Origin: Ensifer adhaerens
GTDB taxonomy: Bacteria; Pseudomonadota; Alphaproteobacteria; Rhizobiales; Rhizobiaceae
NCBI RefSeq assembly: GCF_002007205.1
Contig: NZ_LAZS01000001.1
Location: 186,001-250,000, forward strand
Direction of reading: 5' to 3'
Length of the DNA: 64,000 bases
The position numbers and the translations under genes are program-made. The stretch's first letter is position 1. Each line of letters begins with the position of its first letter. The notes beneath the pieces were generated by a model. That model was not told the origin of the DNA. It did no database searches and was given only the letters and a program-made list of their open reading frames with translations. Shown here one piece after another: positions 19,810-29,286 of this stretch.

Positions 19810-21669
19810 TCAGGCCTTATCAAGTGCCTCGAGTTCGTCGATGAGCCCTTCGATCATCGACAGTCCCTGTGCCCAGAACGACGGATCGGTGGCATCGAGG
19901 CCGAAGGGGGCGAGCAGTTCCGAATGGTGCTTGGTGCCGCCGGCCTTCAGAAGCTCGAAATACTTGTCCTGGAAGCCCTGCTCGGCGTTCTGGTAAACGG
20001 CGTAGAGCGAGTTCACCAGGCAGTCGCCGAAGGCATAGGCATAGACGTAGAAGGGCGAATGGATGAAGTGGGGGATGTATGCCCAATAGGTCTCGTAGCC
20101 CTCGGAGATGCGGATCGCCGGGCCGAGGCTCTCGTTCTGCACCGACAGCCACAGCTTGCCGATATCGTCGGCCGTCAGTTCACCCTCCTTGCGGGCAGTG
20201 TGCACCTTGCGCTCGAACTCGTAGAAGGCGATCTGGCGCACGACCGTGTTGATCATGTCCTCGACCTTCTGGGAGAGCATGGCCTTGCGCTCGCTCTTGT
20301 CCTTCGTCTGGTCGAGTAGCGCTCTGAACGTCAGCATCTCGCCGAAAACGGATGCGGTTTCGGCCAGCGTCAGCGGGGTGGAGGCCATCAGCGCGCCCTG
20401 GCCGCCGGCGAGCACCTGGTGCACGCCGTGGCCGAGTTCGTGGGCGAGCGTCATCACGTCGCGCGGTTTGCCCATGTAGTTGACGAGCACGTACGGGTGG
20501 GCAGAGGGCACCGTCGGATGGGCGAAGGCGCCCGGCGCCTTTCCGGGCCGCACCGGCGCGTCGATCCAGCGCTCGTCGAAGAAGCGACGGGCGATATCAG
20601 CCATTTCCGGAGCGAAGTCATTATACGCGGAGAGCACCGTGTCCTTGGCCTCGTCCCAGGAGATCAGCGCGTTCGGGGTTTCCGGCAGCGGCGCGTTGCG
20701 GTCCCAGAAATCCATCTGTTCCATGCCGAGCCACTTTGCCTTCAGCGAATAGTAGCGATGCGACAGGCGCGGATAGGCGGACTTGACCGCTTCGGCGAGC
20801 GCGTCGACGACCTCGCGCTCGACGCGGTTGGCCAGGTGCCGGCTGTCGGCGATGTCCTTGAAGCCGCGCCAGCGATCGGAGATTTCCTTGTCCTTGGCCA
20901 GCGTGTTGGTGATCAGCGTGAAGGTGCGGATATTGGCCTTGAAGGTTTCGGCCAGCGCCATCGCCGCCTTCTTGCGAACGTCGCTCGACGGGTCCTGCAA
21001 CAGGTTGAGGGTGACCTCGAGCGGCAGCGCTTCACCGTCGATATTGAAAGTCAGGCTCGCCATCGTCTCGTCGAACAGCCGGTTGAAGGCGGCGGCACCC
21101 GTCATCGATTTTTCCAGGAAAAGCTGCTCCAGCTTGTCGTCGAGCTGGTAGGGCTTGTCCATGCGCAGGTCGGTCAGCCAGGGCTTGTAGTGGGCGGCAA
21201 GCACATCGTTTTCGAGCGCCTTGTCGAGGATCGCGTCGTCGATCCGGTTCAGTTCCAGCGAGAAGAACAGGAGATGCGCCGACATGTCGGTGAGCTTTGA
21301 CTGTACGTCGCCGTAAAGCTTGCCGTTTTCGGGCTTCGAGGTGTCGGAGAAATAGGTGAGACCGGCAAAGGAGGCGAGGCGGCCCATGATGTCTTCGAGC
21401 GCTTCGAATTCCCGCACGGCAGCGCCGATGCCCGCGTCGCCGCTTTTCGTCGCCGCGTCGGCCAGCTTGCCCTTCCACTTGGCCTCGAAGGCGATCGCGT
21501 CGGCATCGGCCTTCTTCAGGTCGCTGCGAAACGCATCCGAGGAAGCGGAGGGATAGAGGTCCTCCAGCCGCCAGGAGGGCAGGTCACCGAGGTCGGCAGC
21601 GGCGCCATGGCTCTGGCCGGCGGCGGCGCGGACAACGAATTGCTCGGGGGCGAGGGGGCGGAAGGTCAT
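19810..21669 (-). CDS. pepF: M3-family oligoendopeptidase F
   Basis: The 619-residue cytosolic zinc peptidase should degrade short peptides. The metal site AHELGHGVHQ (HExxH) is near residue 393, with the third ligand expected in the following LAETASVFGEML. The helical N-terminal region before it is typical of PepF. I prefer the ATG at 21669 (MTFRPLAPEQF) over one 12 codons upstream; neither has a strong ribosome site. No signal peptide is seen. Confidence 0.92.
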   Translation of the reverse strand: MTFRPLAPEQFVVRAAAGQSHGAAADLGDLPSWRLEDLYPSASSDAFRSDLKKADADAIAFEAKWKGKLADAATKSGDAGIGAAVREFEALEDIMGRLASFAGLTYFSDTSKPENGKLYGDVQSKLTDMSAHLLFFSLELNRIDDAILDKALENDVLAAHYKPWLTDLRMDKPYQLDDKLEQLFLEKSMTGAAAFNRLFDETMASLTFNIDGEALPLEVTLNLLQDPSSDVRKKAAMALAETFKANIRTFTLITNTLAKDKEISDRWRGFKDIADSRHLANRVEREVVDALAEAVKSAYPRLSHRYYSLKAKWLGMEQMDFWDRNAPLPETPNALISWDEAKDTVLSAYNDFAPEMADIARRFFDERWIDAPVRPGKAPGAFAHPTVPSAHPYVLVNYMGKPRDVMTLAHELGHGVHQVLAGGQGALMASTPLTLAETASVFGEMLTFRALLDQTKDKSERKAMLSQKVEDMINTVVRQIAFYEFERKVHTARKEGELTADDIGKLWLSVQNESLGPAIRISEGYETYWAYIPHFIHSPFYVYAYAFGDCLVNSLYAVYQNAEQGFQDKYFELLKAGGTKHHSELLAPFGLDATDPSFWAQGLSMIEGLIDELEALDKA

Positions 21670-21857
21670 CGTCGGATTTCTCTCGTTCGTGACAGGAAGA
21701 GGCAAGCGATATGGGCCCCATTGCTATCGCCGGCAATGGATAAAATGCAAGCATTTCTCAAAACATGATGTTCAGCCCTTTATGGCACAGATGCCTGACG
21801 TGATTTGGCACATGACGTTGGCCAAAGAGTACCGCGTGTCCAAAGCAGGAGGCTTCC

Positions 21858-23399
21858 GTGACATCACACATTCTGGTCATTGATGACGATCCGGTGCAGC
21901 GCCGGTTGCTGACGAACATGATCGAGCGCCTCGGTCATGTGGCGCATCTCGCCGATAACGGCCGCAGTGGCCTGGAGTTGCTGGAGCGCAAGGGCGGCAT
22001 GATCAATGTCATCCTGCTCGATCTCCTGATGCCGGAAATGAACGGCCATGGCTTCCTGGAAGCGCTGGCCGAGCGCGGTGTCGACACGCCCGTCATCGTC
22101 CAGACCGGGCAGGGCGGTATCGAGACCGTGGTGCACGCGATGCAGGCCGGCGCCTTTGATTTCCTGGTGAAGCCCGTCTCTCCGGAGCGGCTGTCGGTGG
22201 CGATCAGCAACGCGCTGAAGATGGCGAGCCGTGACGGCAAGGTGAAAACTTCGCGCCGTCCGCGCGGCGGCGCCGTCGGCTTCGACGACGTCGTCTCGGC
22301 AAGCCCGGCGATGATCCGGGTGATCGATCTTGCGCGCCGCGCCGCGCAGTCCAACATTCCGATCGTGCTCGAAGGCGAATCCGGCGTCGGCAAGGAAATG
22401 GTGGCGCGCGCCATCCAGTCGGCAAGCGACCGGACCGGCAAGCCCTTCATTACCGTCAACTGTGGCGCCATCCCGCACAATCTGGTCGAGAGCATCCTCT
22501 TCGGCCACGAGAAGGGCGCCTTTACCGGCGCGACCGAAAAGCACACCGGCAAGTTCGTCGACGCGGACGGGGGGACTCTGTTCCTCGACGAGATCGGCGA
22601 CCTGCCGCTCGAAGTTCAGGTGAAGCTGCTGCGCGCAGTGCAGCAGGGCGAGGTCGAGACGATCGGCGCGCGCCATCCGCAGAAGGTGAACGTGCGGCTG
22701 ATCTCGGCGACCAACAAGGACCTCATCAACGAGGTTCGGGAGGGGCGTTTCCGCGAAGATCTCTACTATCGCCTCAATGTTTTCCCGATCACCATTCCGG
22801 CCCTTCGCCGGCGCAAGGAAGATATCCCGGTTCTGGTGCGCTCCTTCGTCGAGCGCTTCGCCGCCGAGCAGCGACTGAACCAGCCGCTGACGGTATCGAG
22901 CGGCGCACTTGCGCTTCTGACCGCCTATGACTGGCCGGGCAATATCCGCCAGCTCGAGAACGCGATCTTCCGCGCCGTCGTTCTTGCCGAGGGCAACGAA
23001 CTGACGGTGAAGGATTTCCCGCAGATTGCCACCCAGATACCCGGCTATGTGGTTTCCGACCGCGCCGGCTTCTCCTGGGGCGAGGCTGGTCCGGAGCGGA
23101 CCGCGGCCGGCGAAACCGTGCCGAGCGTCTATCCCGACTTCGCGAGTGCGGCGAAGTCGATGGAGGCAGAGACCTCCGCCGATCCACGCATGGAGAACGC
23201 GATCGCCAGCGTCGACGAAGGCGGCGACGTCCGCAAGCTAGCGGAAGTCGAGGAGGAACTGATTCGTTTTGCGCTGAAATTCTACCGCGGACAGATGAGC
23301 CAGGTGGCCCGCAAGCTCGGCATCGGCCGGTCTACCCTCTACCGCAAGCTGAAAGATTATGGCATCGATCCCGATAACCCCTTGAGAGAGGCGGCATAA
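21858..23399 (+). CDS. tacA: sigma-54-dependent response regulator (TacA/NtrC type)
   Basis: The 513-residue protein has a receiver domain (1-120, acidic pair DD at 10-11, phospho-acceptor D55 in LLDLLMPE), an AAA+ domain (about 145-380) with Walker A GESGVGKE (173-180) and an intact sigma-54-contacting GAFTGA (220-225), a spacer, and a Fis-type helix-turn-helix (VARKLGIGRSTLYRKLKDYG). In Caulobacter TacA drives polar and stalk genes; the name here is by resemblance. The start is GTG, fixed by CAGGAGG 6 bases upstream. No histidine kinase gene is adjacent. Confidence 0.9.
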   Translation: MTSHILVIDDDPVQRRLLTNMIERLGHVAHLADNGRSGLELLERKGGMINVILLDLLMPEMNGHGFLEALAERGVDTPVIVQTGQGGIETVVHAMQAGAFDFLVKPVSPERLSVAISNALKMASRDGKVKTSRRPRGGAVGFDDVVSASPAMIRVIDLARRAAQSNIPIVLEGESGVGKEMVARAIQSASDRTGKPFITVNCGAIPHNLVESILFGHEKGAFTGATEKHTGKFVDADGGTLFLDEIGDLPLEVQVKLLRAVQQGEVETIGARHPQKVNVRLISATNKDLINEVREGRFREDLYYRLNVFPITIPALRRRKEDIPVLVRSFVERFAAEQRLNQPLTVSSGALALLTAYDWPGNIRQLENAIFRAVVLAEGNELTVKDFPQIATQIPGYVVSDRAGFSWGEAGPERTAAGETVPSVYPDFASAAKSMEAETSADPRMENAIASVDEGGDVRKLAEVEEELIRFALKFYRGQMSQVARKLGIGRSTLYRKLKDYGIDPDNPLREAA

Positions 23400-23458
23400 A
23401 ATCGACGCATTCACGCTTCAATAGCCGTGCTCTTCAGTCACCGCCGTTTAGACCTTGT

Positions 23459-23513
23459 TAGTGAAGTATTCACTATATTATAAGGGGCGGTGACGACTGT
23501 GGCAAAATTGCCA
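23459..23513 (+). promoter_or_regulatory. two dyads upstream of the DUF882 gene
   Basis: TAGTGAA-GTA-TTCACTA (23459-23475) is a perfect 7-3-7 palindrome directly followed by TATTAT, a possible -10 with TTGTTA (23455-23460) as a weak -35. TGGCAA-AA-TTGCCA (23500-23513) is a second dyad 24 bases further on. Both lie within 125 bases of the start at 23580 and look like operator sites; the binding proteins are unknown. Confidence 0.45.
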
Positions 23514-23579
23514 TGCTGTCACCTTATTTGACAGTCATCTGAGACAGCGAAGCACGGTTGTCCGTCGGACGGGGATTGA

Positions 23580-25430
23580 ATGCCAAATTTGTTCGGTTTT
23601 AAGAAGCCGCTTGGCTCCTTAGCGAGAGTCTGCGCGGCGGTCACCCGCCGGGTGCCGCAGGTTCTGACATCCGTTGCTCTCGCGGCTTCCCTCGTGACTC
23701 CTGGTTTTGCGCCTCCCGTGGAGGCCGCAGGACAGACCCGGACACTGAAGCTCTATTTCATTCATACCCAGGAAAAGGCGCAGATCACCTACAAGCGCAA
23801 TGGCCGCTACGACGCCAAGGGTCTGCAGGAAATCAATCGTTTCCTGCGCGACTGGCGCCGCAACGAGCCGACGAAGATGGACCCGCGCCTACTCGATCTC
23901 GTCTGGGAAGTCTACCAGAAGAGCGGATCGCGCGATTATATCCACGTCGTGTCGGCCTATCGTTCGCCGGCGACCAACGGCATGTTGCGCTCGCGCTCGA
24001 AGGGTGTCGCCAAGAAGAGTCAGCATATGCTCGGCAAGGCGATGGACTTCTACGTGCCGGACGTGAAGCTGAAGACGCTGCGCGAAATCGGCGTGAAATT
24101 CCAGGTGGGCGGCGTCGGCTATTACCCGAGCTCCGGCTCGCCTTTCGTCCACATGGACGTCGGTGGTGTTCGCGCCTGGCCGCGCATGAGCCGTGCCGAA
24201 CTCGCACGCATCTTCCCCGACGGCAAGACCATGCATCTTCCCTCCGACGGCAAGCCTTTGCCGGGTTATGAGCAGGCGGTCGCCGACTACAAGCGTCGCG
24301 TCGGCGCCTCGGCGATCGAGGTTGCCGGCGGTGGCGACAAGGGGCCAGGGGATGCAAGCGGCAAGCGCCGAGGCAACCTGTTTGCCATGCTTTTTGGCGG
24401 CGGTGGCGACGAGGATGAAGAACCCTCGGCAATCGCAGCCGGTCCCGGCTCCGACGACGAAGGTGGCGCAGCCCCTGCCAAGGTGCAGACGGCTGCCGCG
24501 CCCGCCGCTCAAGAAGCGCTGCCCGGCGTCGCCGGCTCTGTCGCCGCCGAGCCGACGGTTGCTGCCGAACAGAACATCAATGCGCCGGTCCCGGCGGTGC
24601 GGCCCGCCTTCAAGCAGGCGCCTGCCGATGGTGGCGTAGCCGTGGCCCTGGTGGCGCCGGAGAAGAACCCGGCGCAGGAAGCCCTTGCCGCGGCCCTGCC
24701 GCCAACCTCGGAAATGCCGAGCGAATTTGCCGACCTCGGCTCGATGAAGGTTCCGGTCCCGCAAATGCTTGACCGCCGCGACATGAACACGCTCGTCGCA
24801 TCCGCCGATGCCGAGCCGGACATGCAGGCGCTCGGTTTCGTGCCGGTTCCGGCCGTGCGGCCCGCGGGTGACGCGGCGCTTGCCGCCGTTGCCGATGCAC
24901 AGGTCGTGATCCCCTCCTTCGCGGAGCGCCCGGTCGTGGCATCCGCCGAACCGCCGCGCGATGTGGCGGCCGAAGCCAAGACCCGTGTCGCGCTTGCCCA
25001 GCCGACGCCAGCTGAACGTCAGCCGGTTGCCCAGCCGCAGCCGATCGAGATGGCAGCCTATGCGCCGCAGTCGGGCACGAATGCGCGCGCCGCGATCTTC
25101 GACAGCGCCTTCGACACGCAGGCGGAAGCTCCGGCCAAGGGCGGCCGACCGAAGAAGAACGACGCCGAAGCCGCGACCCGCTCGTCGGTGCGCGCCGAGC
25201 CGAAGCTGACCCAGAAGATCATTTCCGAATGGGCGCTTTCGACCGGCCGCGTCGCAACGCTTTCCAAGCCGGTGAAGGCGCCGCGCTTCGTCAGCAAGTC
25301 TCTGCGTACCGCCCCGACGACGGTCTATGCCGCCGGCTTTTCCAGCAGCGCCGGACCAAACGTCGACACGGCCCGCTTCAGCGGCAATGCCGTCAACTTC
25401 ATGGAAGTGAAGAAGTTCAGCACCAACTGA
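23580..25430 (+). CDS. exported DUF882/M15-like peptidase-domain protein with long disordered tail
   Basis: The 616-residue protein has a signal peptide or anchor (about 25-50), then a DUF882 domain (about 52-215) of the YcbK/peptidase M15 group. The zinc ligands fit SQHMLGKAMDFY (H149, D156) and PFVHMDVGG (H191), so it probably acts on peptidoglycan peptides. The last 400 residues are Ala/Pro/Val-rich and low in complexity, unusually long for the family. A clear terminator follows. A GGGG lies 5-8 bases before the ATG. Confidence 0.85.
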   Translation: MPNLFGFKKPLGSLARVCAAVTRRVPQVLTSVALAASLVTPGFAPPVEAAGQTRTLKLYFIHTQEKAQITYKRNGRYDAKGLQEINRFLRDWRRNEPTKMDPRLLDLVWEVYQKSGSRDYIHVVSAYRSPATNGMLRSRSKGVAKKSQHMLGKAMDFYVPDVKLKTLREIGVKFQVGGVGYYPSSGSPFVHMDVGGVRAWPRMSRAELARIFPDGKTMHLPSDGKPLPGYEQAVADYKRRVGASAIEVAGGGDKGPGDASGKRRGNLFAMLFGGGGDEDEEPSAIAAGPGSDDEGGAAPAKVQTAAAPAAQEALPGVAGSVAAEPTVAAEQNINAPVPAVRPAFKQAPADGGVAVALVAPEKNPAQEALAAALPPTSEMPSEFADLGSMKVPVPQMLDRRDMNTLVASADAEPDMQALGFVPVPAVRPAGDAALAAVADAQVVIPSFAERPVVASAEPPRDVAAEAKTRVALAQPTPAERQPVAQPQPIEMAAYAPQSGTNARAAIFDSAFDTQAEAPAKGGRPKKNDAEAATRSSVRAEPKLTQKIISEWALSTGRVATLSKPVKAPRFVSKSLRTAPTTVYAAGFSSSAGPNVDTARFSGNAVNFMEVKKFSTN

Positions 25431-25450
25431 GCTTCCATCATACCGCAGAC

Positions 25451-25485
25451 ACGAAAAAGCCCGCCGACCTGGCGGGCTTTTTCGT
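25451..25485 (+). terminator. rho-independent terminator after the DUF882 gene
   Basis: A 15-bp stem ACGAAAAAGCCCGCC with its complement encloses a 5-base loop, with T's in the right arm. It can act in both directions. Confidence 0.9.
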
Positions 25486-25560
25486 GTCTGTATTGTGCAT
25501 TCGCCTTCTGCTGACTCCCGGCTGCATTGGGAGCATCTGGGCGGGAGTTCACGCGAAGGC

Positions 25561-25584
25561 GAAGGCCGCCTGTCGGCGGCCTTC
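25561..25584 (-). terminator. hairpin just after gapR, possible terminator or mRNA stabiliser
   Basis: GAAGGCCGCC pairs perfectly with GGCGGCCTTC across a 4-base loop, 10 bases beyond the gapR stop. No T run follows on the minus strand, so termination is uncertain. Confidence 0.45.
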
Positions 25585-25594
25585 AAAGACCTGC

Positions 25595-25858
25595 TTATTC
25601 CTCGGCGGCGGCCGGCACCATGCCGAGCGCCTGGAGGTAGGTGTCGAGGATTGCTTCCTGTTCCATGCGCTCGTCGTGGTCCTGCTTGCGGATCGAGATG
25701 ACCTTACGCAGGATCTTGGTGTCGAAGCCCATGGACTTGGCTTCGCCGTAGACGTCCTTGATGTCGTCGGCGATGGTCTTCTTTTCTTCTTCCAGGCGTT
25801 CGATCCGTTCGATGAAAGCGCGAAGCTGATCGCGTGCGACGCCGTGAGCATCCGACAT
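25595..25858 (-). CDS. gapR: GapR-like DNA-binding protein (DUF2312)
   Basis: The 87-residue protein is a clear DUF2312/UPF0335 member: two helices rich in Arg, Glu and Lys ([19 protein letters not shown]) followed by [20 protein letters not shown]. The Caulobacter member, GapR, is a nucleoid-associated protein that encircles overtwisted DNA ahead of replication and transcription. Full family length, no truncation. It lies upstream of a hairpin and downstream of the DUF1244 gene on the same strand. Confidence 0.92.
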   Translation of the reverse strand: MSDAHGVARDQLRAFIERIERLEEEKKTIADDIKDVYGEAKSMGFDTKILRKVISIRKQDHDERMEQEAILDTYLQALGMVPAAAEE

Positions 25859-25983
25859 GGTCTTCTCCTTGATAGGGGGAATGAATTTCGTGGGTGCCGT
25901 GACGTGCCGAAAACGGCCGCCAAGGTCAAGGGTGATTGCGCAACAACGCGGTCATTTCCGTGGCAGAGGCAGCCGAACCGGCC

Positions 25984-26289
25984 CTATTCCTTCGGCCGGT
26001 TGAGCTCGAACGCCGCCTCTTGCTCGGCAGACGCTTCCTTCTGGTTGCGCTCGCGCCATTCCTCGTAGGGCATGCCGTAGATGATCTCGCGCGATTCCTC
26101 CTTGGCAAGCGGAACGCCCGCCTGTTCGGCGGCTTCGCGATACCAGTTTGAAAGGCAGTTGCGGCAAAAGCCGGCGAGGTTCATCAGGTCGATGTTCTGG
26201 ACATCGCTGCGCTCGCGCAGATGGGTGACGAGCCGGCGAAAGGCAGCGGCCTCAAAGGCGGTCTGCTGCTCCGGGGTCAGTTCGGTCAT
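25984..26289 (-). CDS. DUF1244 family protein
   Basis: The 101-residue protein matches DUF1244 (COG3492), with FRRLVTHLRER, the cysteine pair in AGFCRNCLSNWY and YGMPYEEWRERNQ. The structure of the family is a small helical dimer; its function is unknown. The two conserved cysteines could bind metal. It sits in a minus-strand run with the N-formylglutamate amidohydrolase gene upstream (71 bases) and gapR downstream. Confidence 0.88.
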   Translation of the reverse strand: MTELTPEQQTAFEAAAFRRLVTHLRERSDVQNIDLMNLAGFCRNCLSNWYREAAEQAGVPLAKEESREIIYGMPYEEWRERNQKEASAEQEAAFELNRPKE

Positions 26290-26360
26290 GGTCGCTCATC
26301 CTCTTCAGTTACCACGCATCGCCGGACGCAGAACCGCTGCGCGCTCTTGCTGGAAATGCT

Positions 26361-27149
26361 CTAATAGGCGCCGGTGCGCGAGATGTGTCGCTCGTAGCGA
26401 TGCAGTTCCGGCATGGCGTTGAGGCTTGCCAGGATCGGCGCCAGGCGCTCCGCCCAGGCGGCAACGCCGGCCGCGTCGGCGATCAGATCCTGCCGCACCT
26501 CGATCAGGGCATGCGCAATGCCCGGCACCATGCAGTGCCTGAACATCGTATCGCCGCGCAACGCGCCGTCATAGGGTTCATTGTTGCCGACGACGATATC
26601 GCCTGGGGCTTCGAGCTTCTCGATCAGCGGCAGCACGGCGCGGGCATCGCTGTCCCAGAGGACGGCGGCGTGCCAGGGGCGGGCGACACTCTTCCAGGCC
26701 GGCGTGAAGGAATGGATGGAGATGACCAGTGGTGCTGCGCCGTGCGCCTCTGCGCTCCGGTCGATCGTCTCGGATACGGCACGGTGGTAGGGGCGATGAA
26801 ACCGGTTCAGCCGGTTTTCCCACTCCTGCTCGGTGATGGGGTGGTTTCCCGGAATGATCGCTCCGTCGGAAATCCGCATGATCAGCGTCGGGTCGTCCTC
26901 GCCGCGGTTGGGATCGATCAGCAAGCGCGAGAAGCAACCGAGAACGGCCGGCGCATCGAGCATTGCCGACAGGCGCCGCACGAGCGCTTCGACGCCGATA
27001 TCGTAGGCGATATGCCGTTCGAAGGCCGAGGCGGGAAGGCCGAGACTGCCATATTCGGCGGGCAGCCGGTTCATGGCATGATCGGCAAGGAGCACGAGCC
27101 CGGTTGTGGGCTTGGCTTCGATAATCTCATAGGGAGAATAGTGTTGCAT
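26361..27149 (-). CDS. N-formylglutamate amidohydrolase family protein
   Basis: The 262-residue protein belongs to the FGase family, which hydrolyses N-formylglutamate or similar N-acyl amino acids; family cues are LLADHAMNRLP, YDIGVEALVRRL, FSRLLIDPNRGEDDP and ISIHSFTP. No other histidine-degradation genes are near, so the physiological substrate is uncertain. I start at the ATG at 27149 (MQHYSPYEII); the frame is open 14 codons further. It is divergent from DUF1036-pykA. Confidence 0.85.
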   Translation of the reverse strand: MQHYSPYEIIEAKPTTGLVLLADHAMNRLPAEYGSLGLPASAFERHIAYDIGVEALVRRLSAMLDAPAVLGCFSRLLIDPNRGEDDPTLIMRISDGAIIPGNHPITEQEWENRLNRFHRPYHRAVSETIDRSAEAHGAAPLVISIHSFTPAWKSVARPWHAAVLWDSDARAVLPLIEKLEAPGDIVVGNNEPYDGALRGDTMFRHCMVPGIAHALIEVRQDLIADAAGVAAWAERLAPILASLNAMPELHRYERHISRTGAY

Positions 27150-27214
27150 GCCGGTCCAGTCCGTTTCAGCGCCCCGTGTCGCTGATCGCACGCGTGGGCG
27201 TCAATCGCAAGAAA

Positions 27215-27276
27215 AACGCAACTGTTTATCGAAATCCGAAAGCAATTTACCGATTGTAATCGATTAGAGTTGCGTT
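27215..27276. promoter_or_regulatory. nested dyads between divergent FGase and DUF1036-pykA genes
   Basis: AACGCAACT (27215-27223) and AGTTGCGTT (27268-27276) form a perfect 9-base inverted repeat 44 bases apart. Between them lie CGATT-GT-AATCG (27251-27262) and the perfect palindrome TAATCGATTA (27257-27266), whose central CG is typical of LacI-family operators. This is a likely control region for one or both genes. Confidence 0.45.
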
Positions 27277-27341
27277 GACTTTCGGGGCCACCCGTCGCAA
27301 GAAAGTGCCACGCAAATCAAAACGGAGTTCCATCGGAAACC

Positions 27342-27818
27342 GTGTCCAGATATCCTTTTTCCAAAGCGAAGCCGGGGCTGGCGACACTGGGAGGCATCCT
27401 CCTGTTTCTCCTGGCAACATCAAGCTCATTTCTCTTTGCCAGCGATGCACGCGCCGACTTTCGCGTGTGCAACGGCACCCAGACACTGGTCGGCGTAGCC
27501 ATCGGCTACCGGGCCAAGGACGGCTGGATGACGGAAGGCTGGTGGCAGGTGCCCGCCAACACCTGCGCGACCCTGATCGAGGGCGAGCTTCAGTCACGAT
27601 ATTATTATCTTTACGCGGAAGATGCGGCCCGTGGCGGCCGCTGGACCGGTGACGTCAACATGTGCGTTGCCGAGAACGAATTCAAAATCACGGGCGTGCA
27701 GGACTGCTTCGCCCGCGGCTTCCAGCGCATGGGATTCAAAGAGTACGACACGGGGCGGCAGGGAAGCTGGATGGTTCAGCTTTCGGATCCGTCCGGCACG
27801 CAGGAAAGCCAGAATTGA
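27342..27818 (+). CDS. secreted DUF1036 protein
   Basis: The 158-residue protein has a signal peptide (about 1-38, ending SDARA) and a DUF1036 domain with RVCNGTQTLVGVAIGYR, GWWQVPANTC and several conserved cysteines (CNG, TCA, MCV, DCF) that may form disulfides in the periplasm. Function unknown. The start is GTG with GGAAAC upstream. Its stop and the pykA start share one base, so the two genes are translationally coupled, a pairing I know from other rhizobia. Confidence 0.85.
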   Translation: MSRYPFSKAKPGLATLGGILLFLLATSSSFLFASDARADFRVCNGTQTLVGVAIGYRAKDGWMTEGWWQVPANTCATLIEGELQSRYYYLYAEDAARGGRWTGDVNMCVAENEFKITGVQDCFARGFQRMGFKEYDTGRQGSWMVQLSDPSGTQESQN

Positions 27819-29257
27819 TGAAGCGGAACAGAAAAGTCAAAATCCTCGCAACGCTCGGACCGGCGTCTTCGGACGAGCAGATGATCCAGAAGCTGCACGA
27901 GGCCGGGGCCGATCTGTTCCGCATCAACATGAGCCACGCGAGCCACGACGTGATGCGCACGCTGGTGCAGCGCATCCGCGCGGTCGAGGCGCGCTGCGGC
28001 CGGCCGATCGGCATTCTCGGCGACCTGCAAGGACCGAAGCTGCGTGTCGGCAAGTTCGCCGAAGGCAAGGTCGATCTCAAGGTCGGCCAGACCTTCACGC
28101 TCGACAACAGGGACGAGCCGGGCGACAACACCCGCGTCTATCTGCCCCATCCGGAGATCCTCGAAGCGGTCAAGCCCGGCCATCGCCTGCTGATCGACGA
28201 CGGCAAGCTGCACCTCAAGGCTGAAAAGACCGACGGCAAGAGCATCGTCACGACGGTCGTCGCCGGCACCAGGATTTCCGACCGCAAGGGCGTCAGCCTG
28301 CCCGATACGCTGCTTGCCGTCGGGGTGCTCACCGACAAGGATCGTGCCGATCTCGACGCCGTTCTGGCGACCGGCGAGTTCGACTGGGTGGCGCTTTCCT
28401 TCGTACAGCGACCGGAAGACCTGGCTGAGGTTCGCAAGATCGCCCGCGGCCGCGTCGGCCTGATGTCGAAGATCGAAAAGCCGCAGGCACTCGACCGCAT
28501 CGACGAGATCATCGAGCTCTCCGACGCGCTGATGGTCGCCCGCGGCGACCTCGGCGTCGAAATGCCGCTGGAATCGGTGCCGGGCCTGCAGAAGCAGCTG
28601 ACGCGCGCATGTCGCCGCGCCGGTAAGCCGGTGGTGGTCGCCACGCAGATGCTGGAATCGATGATCTCGGCACCCGTTCCGACGCGCGCCGAGGTCTCCG
28701 ACGTCGCGACGGCCGTGTTCGAAGGCGCGGACGCCGTCATGCTTTCGGCAGAATCGGCCTCGGGCGAGTATCCGGTGGAAGCCGTTTCGACCATGGCGTC
28801 GATCGCCAGCAACGTCGAGCGCGACCCGCATTATTCCAGCATCATCTACGCGCAGCGCACGCCGCCGGAGGCGACCGGCGCCGATGCGATTTCGCTCGCT
28901 GCCCACCAGATCGCCGAGACGCTTCGGCTCTCCGCAATCGTCTGCTACACCTCGTCGGGCACGACGGGTCTGCGCGCTGCTCGCGAGCGGCCGCAGGTTC
29001 CGATCATCGCGCTGTCGCCGATCGTGCAGACTGCACGCCGCCTCTCAGTCGTCTGGGGTCTGCATTGCGTCGTCACCGAAGATGCGACTGATCTCGACGA
29101 CATGGTCAACCGCGCCTGCCGCATCGTTGCCTCGGAAGGCTTCGGCAAGCCGGGCGAACGCATCATCATTTCGGCCGGCGTGCCGCTCGGTACCCCCGGC
29201 GCGACCAACATGCTGCGTATCGCCTATATCGGTTCGGACGGCATGAGCGGCGTCTGA
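27818..29257 (+). CDS. pykA: pyruvate kinase
   Basis: The 479-residue enzyme makes pyruvate and ATP from phosphoenolpyruvate and ADP. Visible signatures include KILATLGPASSDE, FRINMSHASH, the active-site segment MSKIEKPQALDRIDEI (about 215-230), MVARGDLGVEMPLE and ATQMLESM, then the C-terminal allosteric domain. The ATG overlaps the DUF1036 stop (TGATG). The frame is open 52 codons upstream but that part overlaps DUF1036 and is not coding. Confidence 0.96.
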   Translation: MKRNRKVKILATLGPASSDEQMIQKLHEAGADLFRINMSHASHDVMRTLVQRIRAVEARCGRPIGILGDLQGPKLRVGKFAEGKVDLKVGQTFTLDNRDEPGDNTRVYLPHPEILEAVKPGHRLLIDDGKLHLKAEKTDGKSIVTTVVAGTRISDRKGVSLPDTLLAVGVLTDKDRADLDAVLATGEFDWVALSFVQRPEDLAEVRKIARGRVGLMSKIEKPQALDRIDEIIELSDALMVARGDLGVEMPLESVPGLQKQLTRACRRAGKPVVVATQMLESMISAPVPTRAEVSDVATAVFEGADAVMLSAESASGEYPVEAVSTMASIASNVERDPHYSSIIYAQRTPPEATGADAISLAAHQIAETLRLSAIVCYTSSGTTGLRAARERPQVPIIALSPIVQTARRLSVVWGLHCVVTEDATDLDDMVNRACRIVASEGFGKPGERIIISAGVPLGTPGATNMLRIAYIGSDGMSGV

Positions 29258-29286
29258 CGCCCGCAAAGTTTTGGGTTTACGGCGAG

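Noticed and set aside
21806-21822. Sigma-54-like element TGGCAC and TTGGC before the TacA-like gene
   Set aside because: The spacing between the GG and the downstream element is one base too long and the second half is TTGG, not TTGC.
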